Notes under the pieces: model-generated
Database searches by the model: none
Told to the model about the DNA's origin: nothing
The model's input: only the letters and a program-made list of their open reading frames with translations
Assembly (NCBI GenBank): GCA_034687125.1
Contig: JAQGBZ010000304.1
Location: 1 to 64,000 of the forward strand
DNA from: Neelides folsomi
Taxonomy: Eukaryota; Arthropoda; Collembola; Neelipleona; Neelidae
DNA: 64,000 nucleotides
Direction: 5' to 3'
Made by a program: the position numbers and the translations under genes
In this document: positions 46,895 to 59,110 of the stretch, in pieces
Layout of the letters: every line of letters starts with the position of its first letter
How positions within the stretch are numbered: the first letter of the stretch is position 1

Positions 46895-49800
46895 TTAAAC
46901 CATATGAACATTTTGAAGAATATGTTCATCATTGTGGAGGCTTTTGAGGGACACGTGGGGATGATGATGATGGTCGGAGGTGGCTCGATTCCGAGTTCCG
47001 TAATGAGACGGAGACGGCTGGTGACTCAAAAGTGGATTTGATGCCTCTCCTTGTAAAACTTCCAATTTCCTCCCTTTGTGCACATTTGGGTGGTGGTGGT
47101 GGTGAGGAAACCCGCGAATCTACAAAATTAAACAACAGTTAAAAACCATTAATTATTTCATTTATTTAAACTAATATTTAACATTGAAGATCTTTACCTG
47201 CTGTCCGTACAAGTTTCTTGAATAAATATCAAAGTTGTGGGGATAAAGGTGATGAGCTTCGTCTTCAGAGAGATCTGAAACTGAGGCCCGACTTGACATT
47301 GGTTTTTCAATTTCTTCATACACGGGGTCTGCTCGGTGGAATCCGCCAACGCTGCGAATGTCCGAGTAGCTGCTTCCTCTTGGCCAATTCCCTTCAAGGG
47401 ATTCTCCTTTGGAGTAAAGGCCCAGAATTCCCGAGGAATCGCCCGCATATCTCTGATGTTCCGAAATCCCACCTGCATAACACATCCCTACAAGGAGGAA
47501 AAATGTAAAATCCATACGCCCTGAATAAGTAAGCATATTAAGGTTTTTATTTATTGGCTCTTACCAGGAGAAGGTTGGAGTCCGACGGCTGCCGCGAGCT
47601 GCTTCGCGTAAATTCCATCTTGACCCCGGAGATCAATGGGGTGGCGGGAAAGGGTCAACAGCCGGGCCCCGTCCATCATTTTCTGACCCCCCACCAAATG
47701 ATTGTTGTGACAAGAGTCAGGGTAAGAGGGACCCGAGGGACTTCGGACGCCTTCCACTTGCTCAGGAGATTGAGTGGACATTTCGCGTTCAGAATCCCCT
47801 GCAAGACTTCTTTTCCCGCAGGTGCAAACCTTGGAAATCTGTAGGTCAAACATCTTTAGTTTCCCTTTAGTTCATCTTTACTTTGAAATATCTTAGTTAG
47901 TACGGGAGATGTAATAGATTTATAAATTGGATTCATTACGTCTTCTGCTTTGAAGCAGTGGAAGAGAAGGATGAGAAGACCTTCGAGGATTAAACTCACA
48001 CCGGATGCATATGAAAGTGGGGTAGAGGAGGATTCCAAGTCTAACAGACGGAGGCTCCAAGTGAGAAGGAGAAAAAATAGGATGAGAAAGCTTCCCCGCA
48101 GCCAACTCCTGTTAAAATCAATATCGATTCCCCGTAAATTCCCCAAATCATTTCTTTTTGCATATATAAATTGATGAATTAATCACCCTATGTATAAATA
48201 TATGGCTTTGTCGTCATTGGGCTTCTTCGGCATTGTCGCCAGTAAGCCGAAAACTCTATATGAGGTGAAGACAAGGGCGACGACGGAGGCCTAGAAAACA
48301 CAATGGTTAGATTGGGTCGGGAATTGGATGGGGTTGGGGACGTACAAGGGCGACGATGAGGGCCGGGCCGACGAAGCAGAGCAGAGCAAAGTTTGTTTGG
48401 ATGAAGCAGTACTCTTCGCTCCGATAGCTCCTTGGATCGAGGAGGAAGGAGAGGAGGACGACGATCGCCGGGGAGCCATAGGACACACCGTAGTACCATA
48501 ACTGGCGAGACAATCCGCTCTCGGCCGCCTCGACGGCAATGAGATGAAGGTGGAAGCCTGGAATGAGAAAAATATAAATGCACGAGCTTCCTCAATGACC
48601 CAATTCCCGGGATTGACGAACCATGAAGGAAGAGCCATAGAATCGAGGCGAGGGCAAAGTAGTGAATAATGAGAGAGATGGAACTGCACAGGAAAGGCCT
48701 TTGAGTTTCGTGGATCCCGAGAACGAACACAACTTCCACGATGAGCATGCAAAGGAGCAGATTCTTCAGAATCATCGTTTGGAAAACCTATATTTCATAC
48801 ATAAGGAGAAAAGATGAGAATCCCAAATACAAAACTTGCAAAAACTTACCCTTCCTTCAATGCAGAATTCAGTAATGACGAAAGTGAGGAAAAGGCACAG
48901 AATGACCACCGACGACCCAACATATAAAATGACCTATCCAACACAATAAAACTTAATATCCAACATCACTTTTTTAAATTAAATTAAAACTAAAATTAAA
49001 TCTCTTTCTCCACTTATTGTTAATTAGATCTTACCTGGAGCATTTGCGGAGGTGGGAGATGTTTTGGTGCAGGTTGGTGGTCCATCAAAATGGCAAAGTT
49101 GGTTAAGTGGGTGCATTGGCACATTGTATGTGTCCGATTCGTCTTGACCACTCTGCATCCCTCTTCGGACCATTTGCTGTGAAAATGAAATGAAGTAATA
49201 AATTAATAATTAAATGACGATGTTGAATAGAATGAGGTTATTGAATCGATGTGTAATTAAATGTTTTTCTTACTCTTGTGTGTAGTCCCAGAAGACGCAC
49301 TGTGGATTGCTCACATTGTCGAGCCACAAATGTCTAAGAGTGAGCTGGACAGGAAGAGCAAGTTGAATGTGCCTTCCTTGGTTGAGCGAAGCGGAGATGA
49401 CTCGGGAATTGACGAGCTTCCGAATCTCCTTATCACCTTCCTCCCCACTTGAAGGCCCAATCGGCTGGAGAACCTGAAAATGAACCAAACCCTCAGGTTC
49501 CGCTCTTGAGGAGGAAAATGAAATCCCTTACATGTTCGAGGTTGTTGTAGGCAAAGCACACGAGCCTGACAAGACCGCCGTCGCTGTTCTCACGAAGGGC
49601 TTCAGCCGGCATGGTTAATACATCACCCATTCGGCCCCAAACGTCCGAGGGCTCCGAGGGGAAATTGATTTCCCCAACATTGTTCGCTTCAATGGCGAAG
49701 ATGGTCGTTACTAGAGGATAAAGAAAAGATGTATATTGATCCACTTGTACCAAACACTTTATATAATAAATCGCAATCAAAAAATTGCGGACGATGTGAA

Positions 49801-52800
49801 GGTGGAACTTACAAATGTTCTTCACCGACTTCCTCACGACCTTCTCGGAATTGACAACGTTGGCGAGGAGGAATGCATTATCTTCGAGGCCAACGAGGAG
49901 ATCTGTGGCAATTTTCATTTGATCGGCATAGCTGAGATCTCTCCAGGGATCGAGCCGAGCTTTCTCCAGCAAGTTGCTCCCGGCATCGAGGATTAACTGC
50001 AAGAGTTCGGAAGCCAAGTCTTCTCTGCTAACCTGATTCGTTAAGCTCCGCAGTTGATCGTTCATTCTCGTGGCAATCGTCTTGATAATTCTCACTGCCG
50101 CCGCAATATCACCCCCATACATTTGTTTCGTACTTGTTACTTGAGCCAAATCACTCGCTACATTTGATATCCGATCTCCTTCGAGGACCCGAGCCTTCAA
50201 AAACCCCAAAGAGTTAAAACACGAACATTTGCCATATCGCTCTGATTTCACAAAGGCGGTGTGTACCTGGAGACTCAGAAGCCAGGCCGACTTGCAATCG
50301 CTGAGGTCGGGCGAATCGGGGAACCACGATGGACTTCCGCCGATTCCTCTCAAACACTTCCATCGTGCAAGGCCGGAAGCCCCACCGGGACACGCCTGCT
50401 TCGCCGTTTCACCAACAACCGTCCAATTCCAAAACATCCCACGGTCCAACTTGGACTCGCACAATTCTCGGCTCACGTCCGCGTCTAAATCATGTCCCAT
50501 ATTTTAAATAACCAGGAACCAGATTAACTTAACTTTGATTAAGCGTCAAAATTCCCTCAATTTAATTAATCCTTATTTCCATAATCTTAAGATTCTTATT
50601 GATGAAAATGACGTGTATAATAATAAAATTGAGTCTAATTAACTAATAATTAATGATCGATTGAGGTGAGGAAAATTAAATATAATAAATCTCACTGGCA
50701 AATGAAGGATGTTTTTCCATTTCCTGCTCAAGCTCAAAGTGTTCTCCATGGCGGGTTGTGGGGATCGACGAGGGCGGACGATGGGAAGGTACATTGCCAT
50801 TTTTCTCTGCCAATTTGTCGGACCACATTGGTTCAACGGCAGGGGCATCGGGGTCTTTTCGTTCAAATTGTGAAGCCCAGTCCCATGGCTCCGTCACTTC
50901 CCGTCCCTCCCATGATTTGTACTCATTTGGGCCGTCGGGCAGCCCATCGCCCTCCACGGGCTTTTCAGGAAGGACGGGCGGAGTCGGGATGGAGGACGAG
51001 CCTCGGACCGAAACTCCTGTTGTTGTCGAGACCGGGTCGAAGGGGATCTCGGTTCTCCCGACAGCCGAGTCATTTATTCCCTTTGATAGGATTTCGCTCT
51101 GGGTCGAAGTCCCCAGGAGAACTTTGGATGTTGTGGGGATGGAAGTTGGAGATGTTTTGGATTCTCCTTGCCAACCCCCAGTTCCGCGTCCCCCACTTCG
51201 TGGAGTTGTCGAAGTCAAGGAACTCGCTATAGGTAGGAGTAAACCCAGATTAGTCTGGAAGGACGTTAAATAATTAAGGGGGATGATATACCTAAAATAC
51301 ATTGATATTGGACTTCCAGATACTTGACAGTGCCTTCGCAGGGATCGCCGAAAGTTTTGGTGCTCGCGAGGACGCTGCAGCTCCGTTGATAATTACATCT
51401 AAATTCCATTCAAGAGGACTTGTAATTTAATATTCCTCCAAGTCCACCTCATTTCCATCCCGAATTTACTTAGGATGATTGCGGTGTGAGTAATGAATGA
51501 TTAATTATATATTGGCCCGACTCCTTACGTTCCGTTGATGACGAGGATTGATTTTGAGCTCCCGCAATTGACGCTCCAGTCTGTGTTCCCGTTTTCGTTG
51601 CAAATGGTTATTGAGAATCTCCCGTATATGGCCCGAATGAGACGAATTACTCGTCCGGGATCGCAATCGAGTCTGAGATTAGTTCCTTCACATGCGTACG
51701 CCGTTTTCTTCCCTGTAATAAAACCCAGGGCCCGTGTTTTAAAAAGTGGAGAATAAAATTTTATTGCCCTTCGTTTTGACAATCCGAGTTCCCCTCATTC
51801 GAACGCTCTCAGAATGGAATTGAGGGCTCAAGCGGACAAGACCAAACTACCAGAATGGATCTCTCTATTTAAAACATTCCATTCAAACATTCCATATAAT
51901 ATCATTCCATATAAATATGTTTCCTCAGATTCAGATCTCAATTTGGTCAATTGGACATATAAGAAACATATTTGATATTCTTCAGAAGAATTTCTTGTGC
52001 TTTTTCATTTCTAAAATTATTGGAAGGCTGAATGAGTAATTAAAATTAATTGTTCTATTCTTTTATTTGTTAATTGACAACGTCTTGTTCTCGCATTTGT
52101 CTCGAGACAATTTATGATTTCATTTCAATTATTGAATTGGAATGGTTCCTGTGTTTGTGTTCCAAATTTGGTAGATTGATAACTATGTAAAACGTCTGGT
52201 GAGTCTCTCTTGTAGGTTGAAGCCTTAGGAAAATTAAGAGTAATTTATCGTTAGGAAACTCCAGTGAAATCCTGATGGAAGTGCTAATTTTCCAATTAAG
52301 ATGATTGGAGTTCCTTAATAAAACTGAAGGAATGGAACACCCGAGACACAAAAGACTCTCGGCGAATTATATTACTTCTATATGTACATAAACATATATC
52401 TCCTATATGTAGATATATATATATGTAGTAGATAGTTATACCATATGTAGGTATGTGTATTAAATAGTTAGTTTATATCTCAGAGTCATTCTTGAACTTT
52501 CCATATAACTTTTCACGTACATTGTCAATGGTGACGGAAAAGAGATAAAATTATAAGAGATTACCAAATCATGTATTTGATATATATGTCTCTGAATATT
52601 TATCCTACACCTTTTTCCTTGTGTAAATCTCCATCTCTCTCTCGTCTCTTGGCATGATTGAGAAAATGGGAATAATTCTCTTCCTAATACTCCCTACAGT
52701 TGTAGAGGCAATTTAGAATGTGCATTCTGGATGTTGACGAGGGAGAGGAGTCGTGCCAAGATTCCAACTGCTCATTTAACTTCTTTTACAATCTTGTTTC

Positions 52801-52968
52801 TCTGAGTCAATATTTCCTCGTGGAAGATGAAACGGAAAGAAATGTAGCGTTGTAATCTCAAATGTGTCAAATGATTTTCTTACCTTCGGCATACTCGAGG
52901 GGAAGGAAGATGGAGAGGATGAAGAGAGGAGCGACGAAGAGCCAACATCTTCCCATCTTCTTCCTCAT
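46895..52968 (-). CDS. ADGRL: latrophilin (ADGRL/Cirl) adhesion G-protein-coupled receptor
   Basis: Adhesion GPCR of synapses and mechanosensory cells. Seventeen exons: 52968-52884, 51712-51529, 51398-51292, 51226-50696, 50484-50267, 50194-49813, 49710-49532, 49473-49274, 49176-49035, 48933-48850, 48787-48622, 48557-48346, 48290-48187, 48108-47940, 47838-47565, 47472-47198, 47119-46895; 1178 aa. Order of parts: signal peptide ([17 protein letters not shown]); RBL/SUEL lectin domain ([13 protein letters not shown] to [12 protein letters not shown]); a 177-residue Ser/Thr/Pro-rich stalk; HormR domain ([26 protein letters not shown]); GAIN domain; a GPS with intact cleavage site HL/TNF in [12 protein letters not shown]; seven helices ([11 protein letters not shown] is TM6); and a cytoplasmic tail with VYEEIE and two His clusters. 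No olfactomedin domain, as in invertebrate Cirl. Intron 1 is 1.17 kb. Confidence 0.95.
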
Positions 52969-55900
52969 GGCAGCCACCCGATTTCACTGGCCCTGTAAAT
53001 TAATAAAATCCCCATCGTGAGTTCTCGGCTATGTCCCTCATTCATAAGTGTCCAAATGGTTCCAATGACCACAATATATGGCCATGTCCTGTGTTCATAC
53101 TCTTCATAGTGACATTGGTTTAATAAAGGCAGTCTGGGTGGAATAAAACCACGGAAGCATAATTGACGCTACACCATTAAAGGTCCAGGGTCTAAAATAG
53201 CCGGGTGTAATGAGGAGACCATTAATTACACTCGTGAGTCGAGAGGTTCAAAATTAGGATTTTATCACTTTGTTTAAATTTATCAATTTTCGAAGGGCCC
53301 GACAACCCGAGGTGTCTCTCACAAATGTGCTTCACTTGGTCTATTATTCATTGTAAGACTAATGATGGGAAGAATGGTTCCCTTTAGCCCACAATTGTGC
53401 ACAACGCAAGCGAATCAATAGGGAGCTCCGTAACTAATAATAACTAATAACCCTACACGAGAAAGGAACATTAGGAAAATACCTCTCCTTATTTCCCATG
53501 TCGTGCAGAGGTCCCAACGTACAATACCATTTGTGTAATAAGTATATCCTAAGCATTATCCTTCTAAATAAATAAGCCCTGCGCTCCAACTCGAGATTTC
53601 CATAAATGCAAATATAAGTAAATATGAGTAGTCAATTATACCAACAATTGGTATACCGTATTGTGCACACACCGCCCTAATGGAGAATCAACTCTGTAAA
53701 TGACAAGTCCAGAGAAGCCGGGGGATGAATAATCCATCTGGAGAGAAAGCCTTCGTCGGCTTCACAAAGTGAAGAAGGTGGCCACACCAGGGCTGTGAAA
53801 ATAATAACACTAAACCTCACCTACTTTAAATCTCCGACCTAATGATGGCAGAAGGTGAGAGCTAACATAAGTATTGAAAAGGATTTGCATTTATTCGGCG
53901 TTAAACCCATTTTGTCCCTTCTTGAAAGTAACAGAACCCATCAGTTTCTTCCGGTCCGATGTAACCGAATAGGGACTAGGGCCTGCGTTAAATACACACC
54001 TAAAAGAGTTTTGTGTAAGGAGCTTAAAAACCTCCACCTTTGTCATTTTATGATCCCCAGCAATCTCCTTTTAATGCAATAATCTTTTGTGTTCTCCCCC
54101 TTAAAACTTCACTTTGTCCCACATTTAAAATTCCTCCTCAACAGATTCTCTTTTGGAGTTTGACTGAGAGTGACACTAAGCATTTTATCTTCATCCTCTT
54201 TCCTCATTTCTCAATTTGTAAAAGGCTGGAGGATCCTTCGCCGAGGATTCGAGTCGTTCTAAATATTATTAACTCGCCAAGACTCCATATTTATATTACA
54301 TGGAGAGAGAGAGAGGCCCAGGAGATATTGTAAATGAGTTACTTAATGCCAGGAGCATTCATGTACGCCTCGACGTAGAATAAGGCCGGAAGAATTTTTA
54401 TAATCGATTTTTATCCACACACGTATTTATCAGAGTGAGTGGGAGGAGAATTCGTGTTTGTGGACGATAAGTAGGAGATTGGAGGTTCAATATTAGTCGA
54501 ATGCTGTCGCCTCTCTCTGTGTGGACTCAACTACATACTTCATGTACACAAATTGTAAAGGAGGTTTGTTTAAAGGAACCAACTTAAAGAATCTCATGAC
54601 TCACTTCCAATCACTTCCATGTCAAATAGATTCCATGATATGAACCATTAATTCATTCATTTGATTCTTCGAGTTGTATTGCTAAAATGTTCCTAAACTT
54701 CTCATTCAATTTCCCCTCGGCTCGTGTTTCAAAAGAGGAACTTACCAAAATAATAATGCACTTTGTCAAATGAGTTTCCCTCTTGGGGACCCCAATGCAC
54801 CGAGGAACGGAGTTGTGAGTAACTTGGTTCATTGTTCTCACTTGAGGAAACAAGGGAGGATATTTAAACTATTCTTCAATCACTGGTTTATCAAATAGAG
54901 ATCTACCACAAAAGCTCAACTTCACCACTTTGGAATACTCCCAATCAATGTAAGGAGGATAATTGAAGAAGTAAATGAAAAGAGTCCCGAAGATTCCTCC
55001 CCCCAGAGGATTCCAAGAAAAGGAACCTCTTTGTTTCCCACTCTATTATACACACTTCTTATCCACTCTGTATATCCAAACACTTCGTGTCTCTCGAAGA
55101 ACGGGAGATGAACTTTGAGGAACAAAGGTAGCTGTTTTATTTCCTCGTAATGATATCCGAAAAGAGATGATCTGTAGGGAGAGGAATTGGAGTGATGGTT
55201 CGGCTCGAGGACTCCGACTACCATCCTCCCATCCTCGATTGGACTGAATGGAAGAAGGAATTCGAAGAGATCCACCGGCTGAGAGGAAGGAAGGGCTCCT
55301 TCATTCTTCCTCACCCGTGTCCTCCGAGAACCTCTTAAGAACATGTGTAGGAGAGGAGGAGGAACAAAGAGCGGCCTCTCCTCAGATAAATGTGTCCTGC
55401 AGAGACCCCTCAATTGTCAATGAATAAGACTGGGCCTGGGAACCAGGGGAAGGCTTTTAACAGCTCCGGGATCGGAGGGAGATCGACCCTAACTATATCG
55501 ACCCACACAATGCACATAATATCTCCATTATCACTACAAGGATATACCCAGCATAGGGGTCCTTTTATTGCCCTATGTACAAAGAGTGTTGTAGCTTGTA
55601 GGTATGTGGGGCCTCGGATAACTACCTCGTTAAACGCATATTAAGGACTGCTCTGACTCGGTTGGAAGAATCATGGACTACGTACTTATCTTGTAATAAG
55701 ACTAAAGAAGTGTATGGGCTCTCCTTATATATACTCTATATTATTTATAAGAAATGTATAAGAAGATAGTATAATATGTGTATAAGAAGCGTGTATTATA
55801 TAAGAAGTGTGTATTGTAGTGAGAGGTTTATAGGTCAGTAGTCGTGAGCATTTGGCAAGAGTAATGTATCGGTGACTTGGGCTGGCCGGTAAAGAAATTA

Positions 55901-58879
55901 AGAAAATGTAGAGTGAGAACGCGACTCGACTGTCAGGCCGTGAGAAATGAAAGGAAGAACCTTTTTGTGTCCAGTGTCCACTAGAGCAGAAGATGGATGA
56001 AGGCTCTCACCAGGAAGGGCCTTTTATTTCGGCCCTCCGACGTAACTCAAGGGCTCACCCCAAAAATAAGAGATGGAGAAATAACAAGTTCTCGTTGTGA
56101 CCTAACCGGAGCCGCCGCCGTTCCTCACCTCCATTGGATAGGGGAAGAGACAGGGGATATAAATGAGGGCTAGAAAGCTCTGGGCCCTGCGGGTGAGTTC
56201 GAGCCAGCCAAATGAGTCCAGACACCTTAATCTTAAATTACGAGGAACTTCTTTAGAAAAATGAGGATGATGGATAAATAAATCCCTTTCTTCCCTCTCG
56301 AACCAAATAATCTCCGTGCCAGTCGAGAATGAAGGGTAAAGATGTGTGTGCCGGAGAACGGATGCTGAGGGAAGGAATGTAAAATGTGTCTCGCATGTGT
56401 GTTTCGATTCACCTTCGCCCGTGCCCAGCCTTTTCCACCGCACAACAATAAATACACACAAGTACTAAATACTCATATACCAATATGTGTATGAATATGA
56501 TGTCTAATGTGTATGGTCCATATATAGTATTTATATTGGATCGAATGAAAAATATTTAAATGAAACGGTCTTTTCGTGTTTCGAGGAATTTCCACGACTT
56601 GACAAAGACATGAATGGAAGAGGCCTCCCAATCCACGTCCCACATGGCACATTCCTCATCCGCAAGTCTTGGAAGGCTCCATTGAAAGAAGTTTGTTCCT
56701 CTGTGGCCAAATCATTTCCTCTCAGATTTCCTTTACATTTAATATACACCGGTGTTTCCGCTCATATTGGCATTCAGACATTAAATACAATACGGATCGG
56801 TAATGCACACGTAGAGGTAATGACATACATTCATATACTAAGAATGTAGAGGCATGTAGAGGTATGTATATTAATAGAGGTGAATTGTAGGTGAATGGGA
56901 AGTTCATGTATGGGAAGATCCTTCATTGAAGGATCTGCGTGCGAAATATTAATTTACTTTTTCTTTCCTCTTCCGCTGGGAGAGACCGGCCATGTGATTA
57001 TTTGTCAAATTACCATTTTTCCACGATCCGTCTAAATCTTCCTCAATTTTCTTTCATTTAGTCGGTCGGGTTGGGCTCGGAGTTTTGATATTAAAACTTT
57101 TAATTTCCCTTTCTTTTCCTCTCGAGATGGAAATCAAAGGTTTTCATGAACCGAATTAACACGGCCATTACTTCACAGTTCCATTATATGCAGTATGAGA
57201 ACCATGTAATAGGCAATAAAATAAACTTTCAAACTTTGAATCTCGGTCGAAGACCAATTTCCTCAAACTTTCAGGGATGTTTCCATTATGTCATATATTC
57301 AAACTTTTTATCATTTACCTTCCCATTGAAAAAAGATAAGTGAACTTTGACTTTTTATATTTACATTATATTGGTTCCTCAGTGGAGTGATTTTTATATC
57401 AACTCCGGTGTTAAAACGGGATTATTTCCATAAATTTATTAGCTAAATTTCAATTTAACTTCCTGCTTAAACAATTCATTAAACCTTCCACTAAATAACT
57501 ACAGATACTTACTAAATACAACTACAATAAATTATTTATTATAAAATTATAACAGAATAAAGAATTATAAAGAATTAAGATATGGATATTATATATACCA
57601 TACAGATACTGTTGGTATTATAGTACTAAAAAGGTATTAACAAAATTAAAGTTTGTTTGCAGAATCAATTAACAGTTTTAAAATTAATCTTTGCATAAAA
57701 GTACCTCTAGCCATATTATTTATTTAAGTCTATCAACTTATCAAGTTTGATGAATAGGAAATTATTTAAAAAAGATAAAATGGACGTAATTAGTGCCGAA
57801 ACGTGTTGAACTGTAAAGTCCATCAACTATAAACTACATTTACCGCTATGGTCATTCAGCTCCTTCTTTGTCATCCAAGAAATTGACAAACGAAAAAAAT
57901 GGCCCTTTATGTAGAATATTCCTTTAACTCAATGCAAGATATTTAATATTGAGTCCCAGCGTGAGAGAAGAACAATTAGGAGATAAAAAATTTAGGTGTT
58001 TTGAGTTGATGAGAAAAATGAGGGCTGATTGAATCCTTAGTCCAACTCTAATTATATTACATATATCAAAAGGAATGATAATAATAATGAAAGAGGAATT
58101 GGTCTCGGCTGATGGAGAACAACCAAAGTGTTATTTCATGACCTAACTCTTACACATATCCATAGACATAAAAGCTGTGAATGAATGAGGTTCGGTTCGT
58201 CTTTAATCTTAAGACAAAGGGTTTTTATGCCTATAATTTGGGAGTTTTAGAGGTACCCGGGAGTGTTGAGATGTGGGAGATAGACACACACTCGACCGTC
58301 TCTCGCAATAACTTCAAACTGCATAAAAAGAAATAAGTTCCATTTGGAACAAATGAAAAAGGCGGACCGGACGTAAAAACGAAAAGAGTCAAACAAATTC
58401 TTTACCTTTTATTCTTCAGAGTGGGATGTTTCATGTCACATCGTTGAGACGATTTCCGCTCCCACTTTCAACTCCAGACCTTTAAAGGAGATGAATTTGA
58501 GTAATGAGTCTTAAGACTCCACTTTGAGAACTGTTTTTTGGCACAGGTGAGATGTCGAGTATTTTTAACTGTCTATAAATGAGTCATTGTTTCCTCAAAT
58601 ATTAACTATTACTCTTAACAAACATTACGGAGTCATTTTCCCACTTAAAATCAAACTCCAATTTAATTCTGAACAATAAGTTAAGTTTGTTATTGTTATA
58701 GTTTAAGTCTAAGCTGAGTAGCGACGAGTTTTAAATCCAATTAAAATGTTCATATATTTAAATGGCGTTCAAAAGTAAATGACTAGGAAAGTCCAAGGGT
58801 TGGGAAAAAATTCACGTATCGATTTGAGTATAAATTTAAAAATATTAGCAGAGTTATTTAACTCTTGTGATCTTTGTTA
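52969..58879. other. gene-poor region upstream of latrophilin
   Basis: About 5.9 kb with no supported coding exon. Sequence from 53 to 56.8 kb is noticeably less AT-rich than other spacers here, with long runs of mixed-composition sequence. Several open frames of 60-163 codons lie on both strands, but none resembles a known protein and most lack a proper ATG. It is a plausible regulatory and 5' UTR domain for the latrophilin gene. It includes a 21-bp near-palindrome at 56916-56936 and TA-rich repeats around 52.4 and 55.7 kb. Confidence 0.45.
56916..56936. repeat. 10-bp arm palindrome
   Basis: agatccttca and its exact reverse complement tgaaggatct, separated by one base. It could be a dimeric transcription-factor site or chance. 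No surrounding gene. Confidence 0.7.
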
Positions 58880-59110
58880 ATTAGAGAAAGGGGGTGGGTT
58901 TGGGTGTGAGGGCGCCGTGGAGGCTCAACGCCCTTCGTGAATCAGGGAGTGGCAGGTCGGCGGCGGGGATCGGGAGCCGAAGGGTCTCCGGAGTCGGGTC
59001 AGGTCGGTCGGAGGGTTGGATTGTTGTGTTGTAAAATGGCGGAAGACGGGGTGAAGGGGGATGAAGCCAGGAGCACCTGGTGAAGAGGTGAAGTGTTAGG
59101 GACTGCGCTC
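58880..59110. promoter_or_regulatory. GC-rich island, candidate promoter or first exon
   Basis: A strikingly GC-rich block in an AT-rich region. It contains aaaATGGCGGaag at about 59032-59045, resembling a YY1-type initiator/start motif. From that ATG the plus strand reads MAEDGVKGDEARSTW, then a stop, and a GTGAAG near the end could be a weak splice donor. No downstream exons were recognised before the window ends. It may be a promoter of a plus-strand gene beyond the window or a distal 5' exon of latrophilin. Confidence 0.35.

Noticed and set aside
49493-50500. Continuous latrophilin open frame across two apparent introns
   Set aside because: The intervening stretches (50266-50195 and 49812-49711) happen to lack stops, but the flanking GT-AG sites and alignment to the HormR-GAIN junction and GAIN domain require splicing.
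54922-55413. 163-codon minus-strand open frame upstream of latrophilin
   Set aside because: It opens at TTG, its first ATG is about 23 codons in, no domain is recognisable and the composition fits a chance frame in a less AT-rich region.
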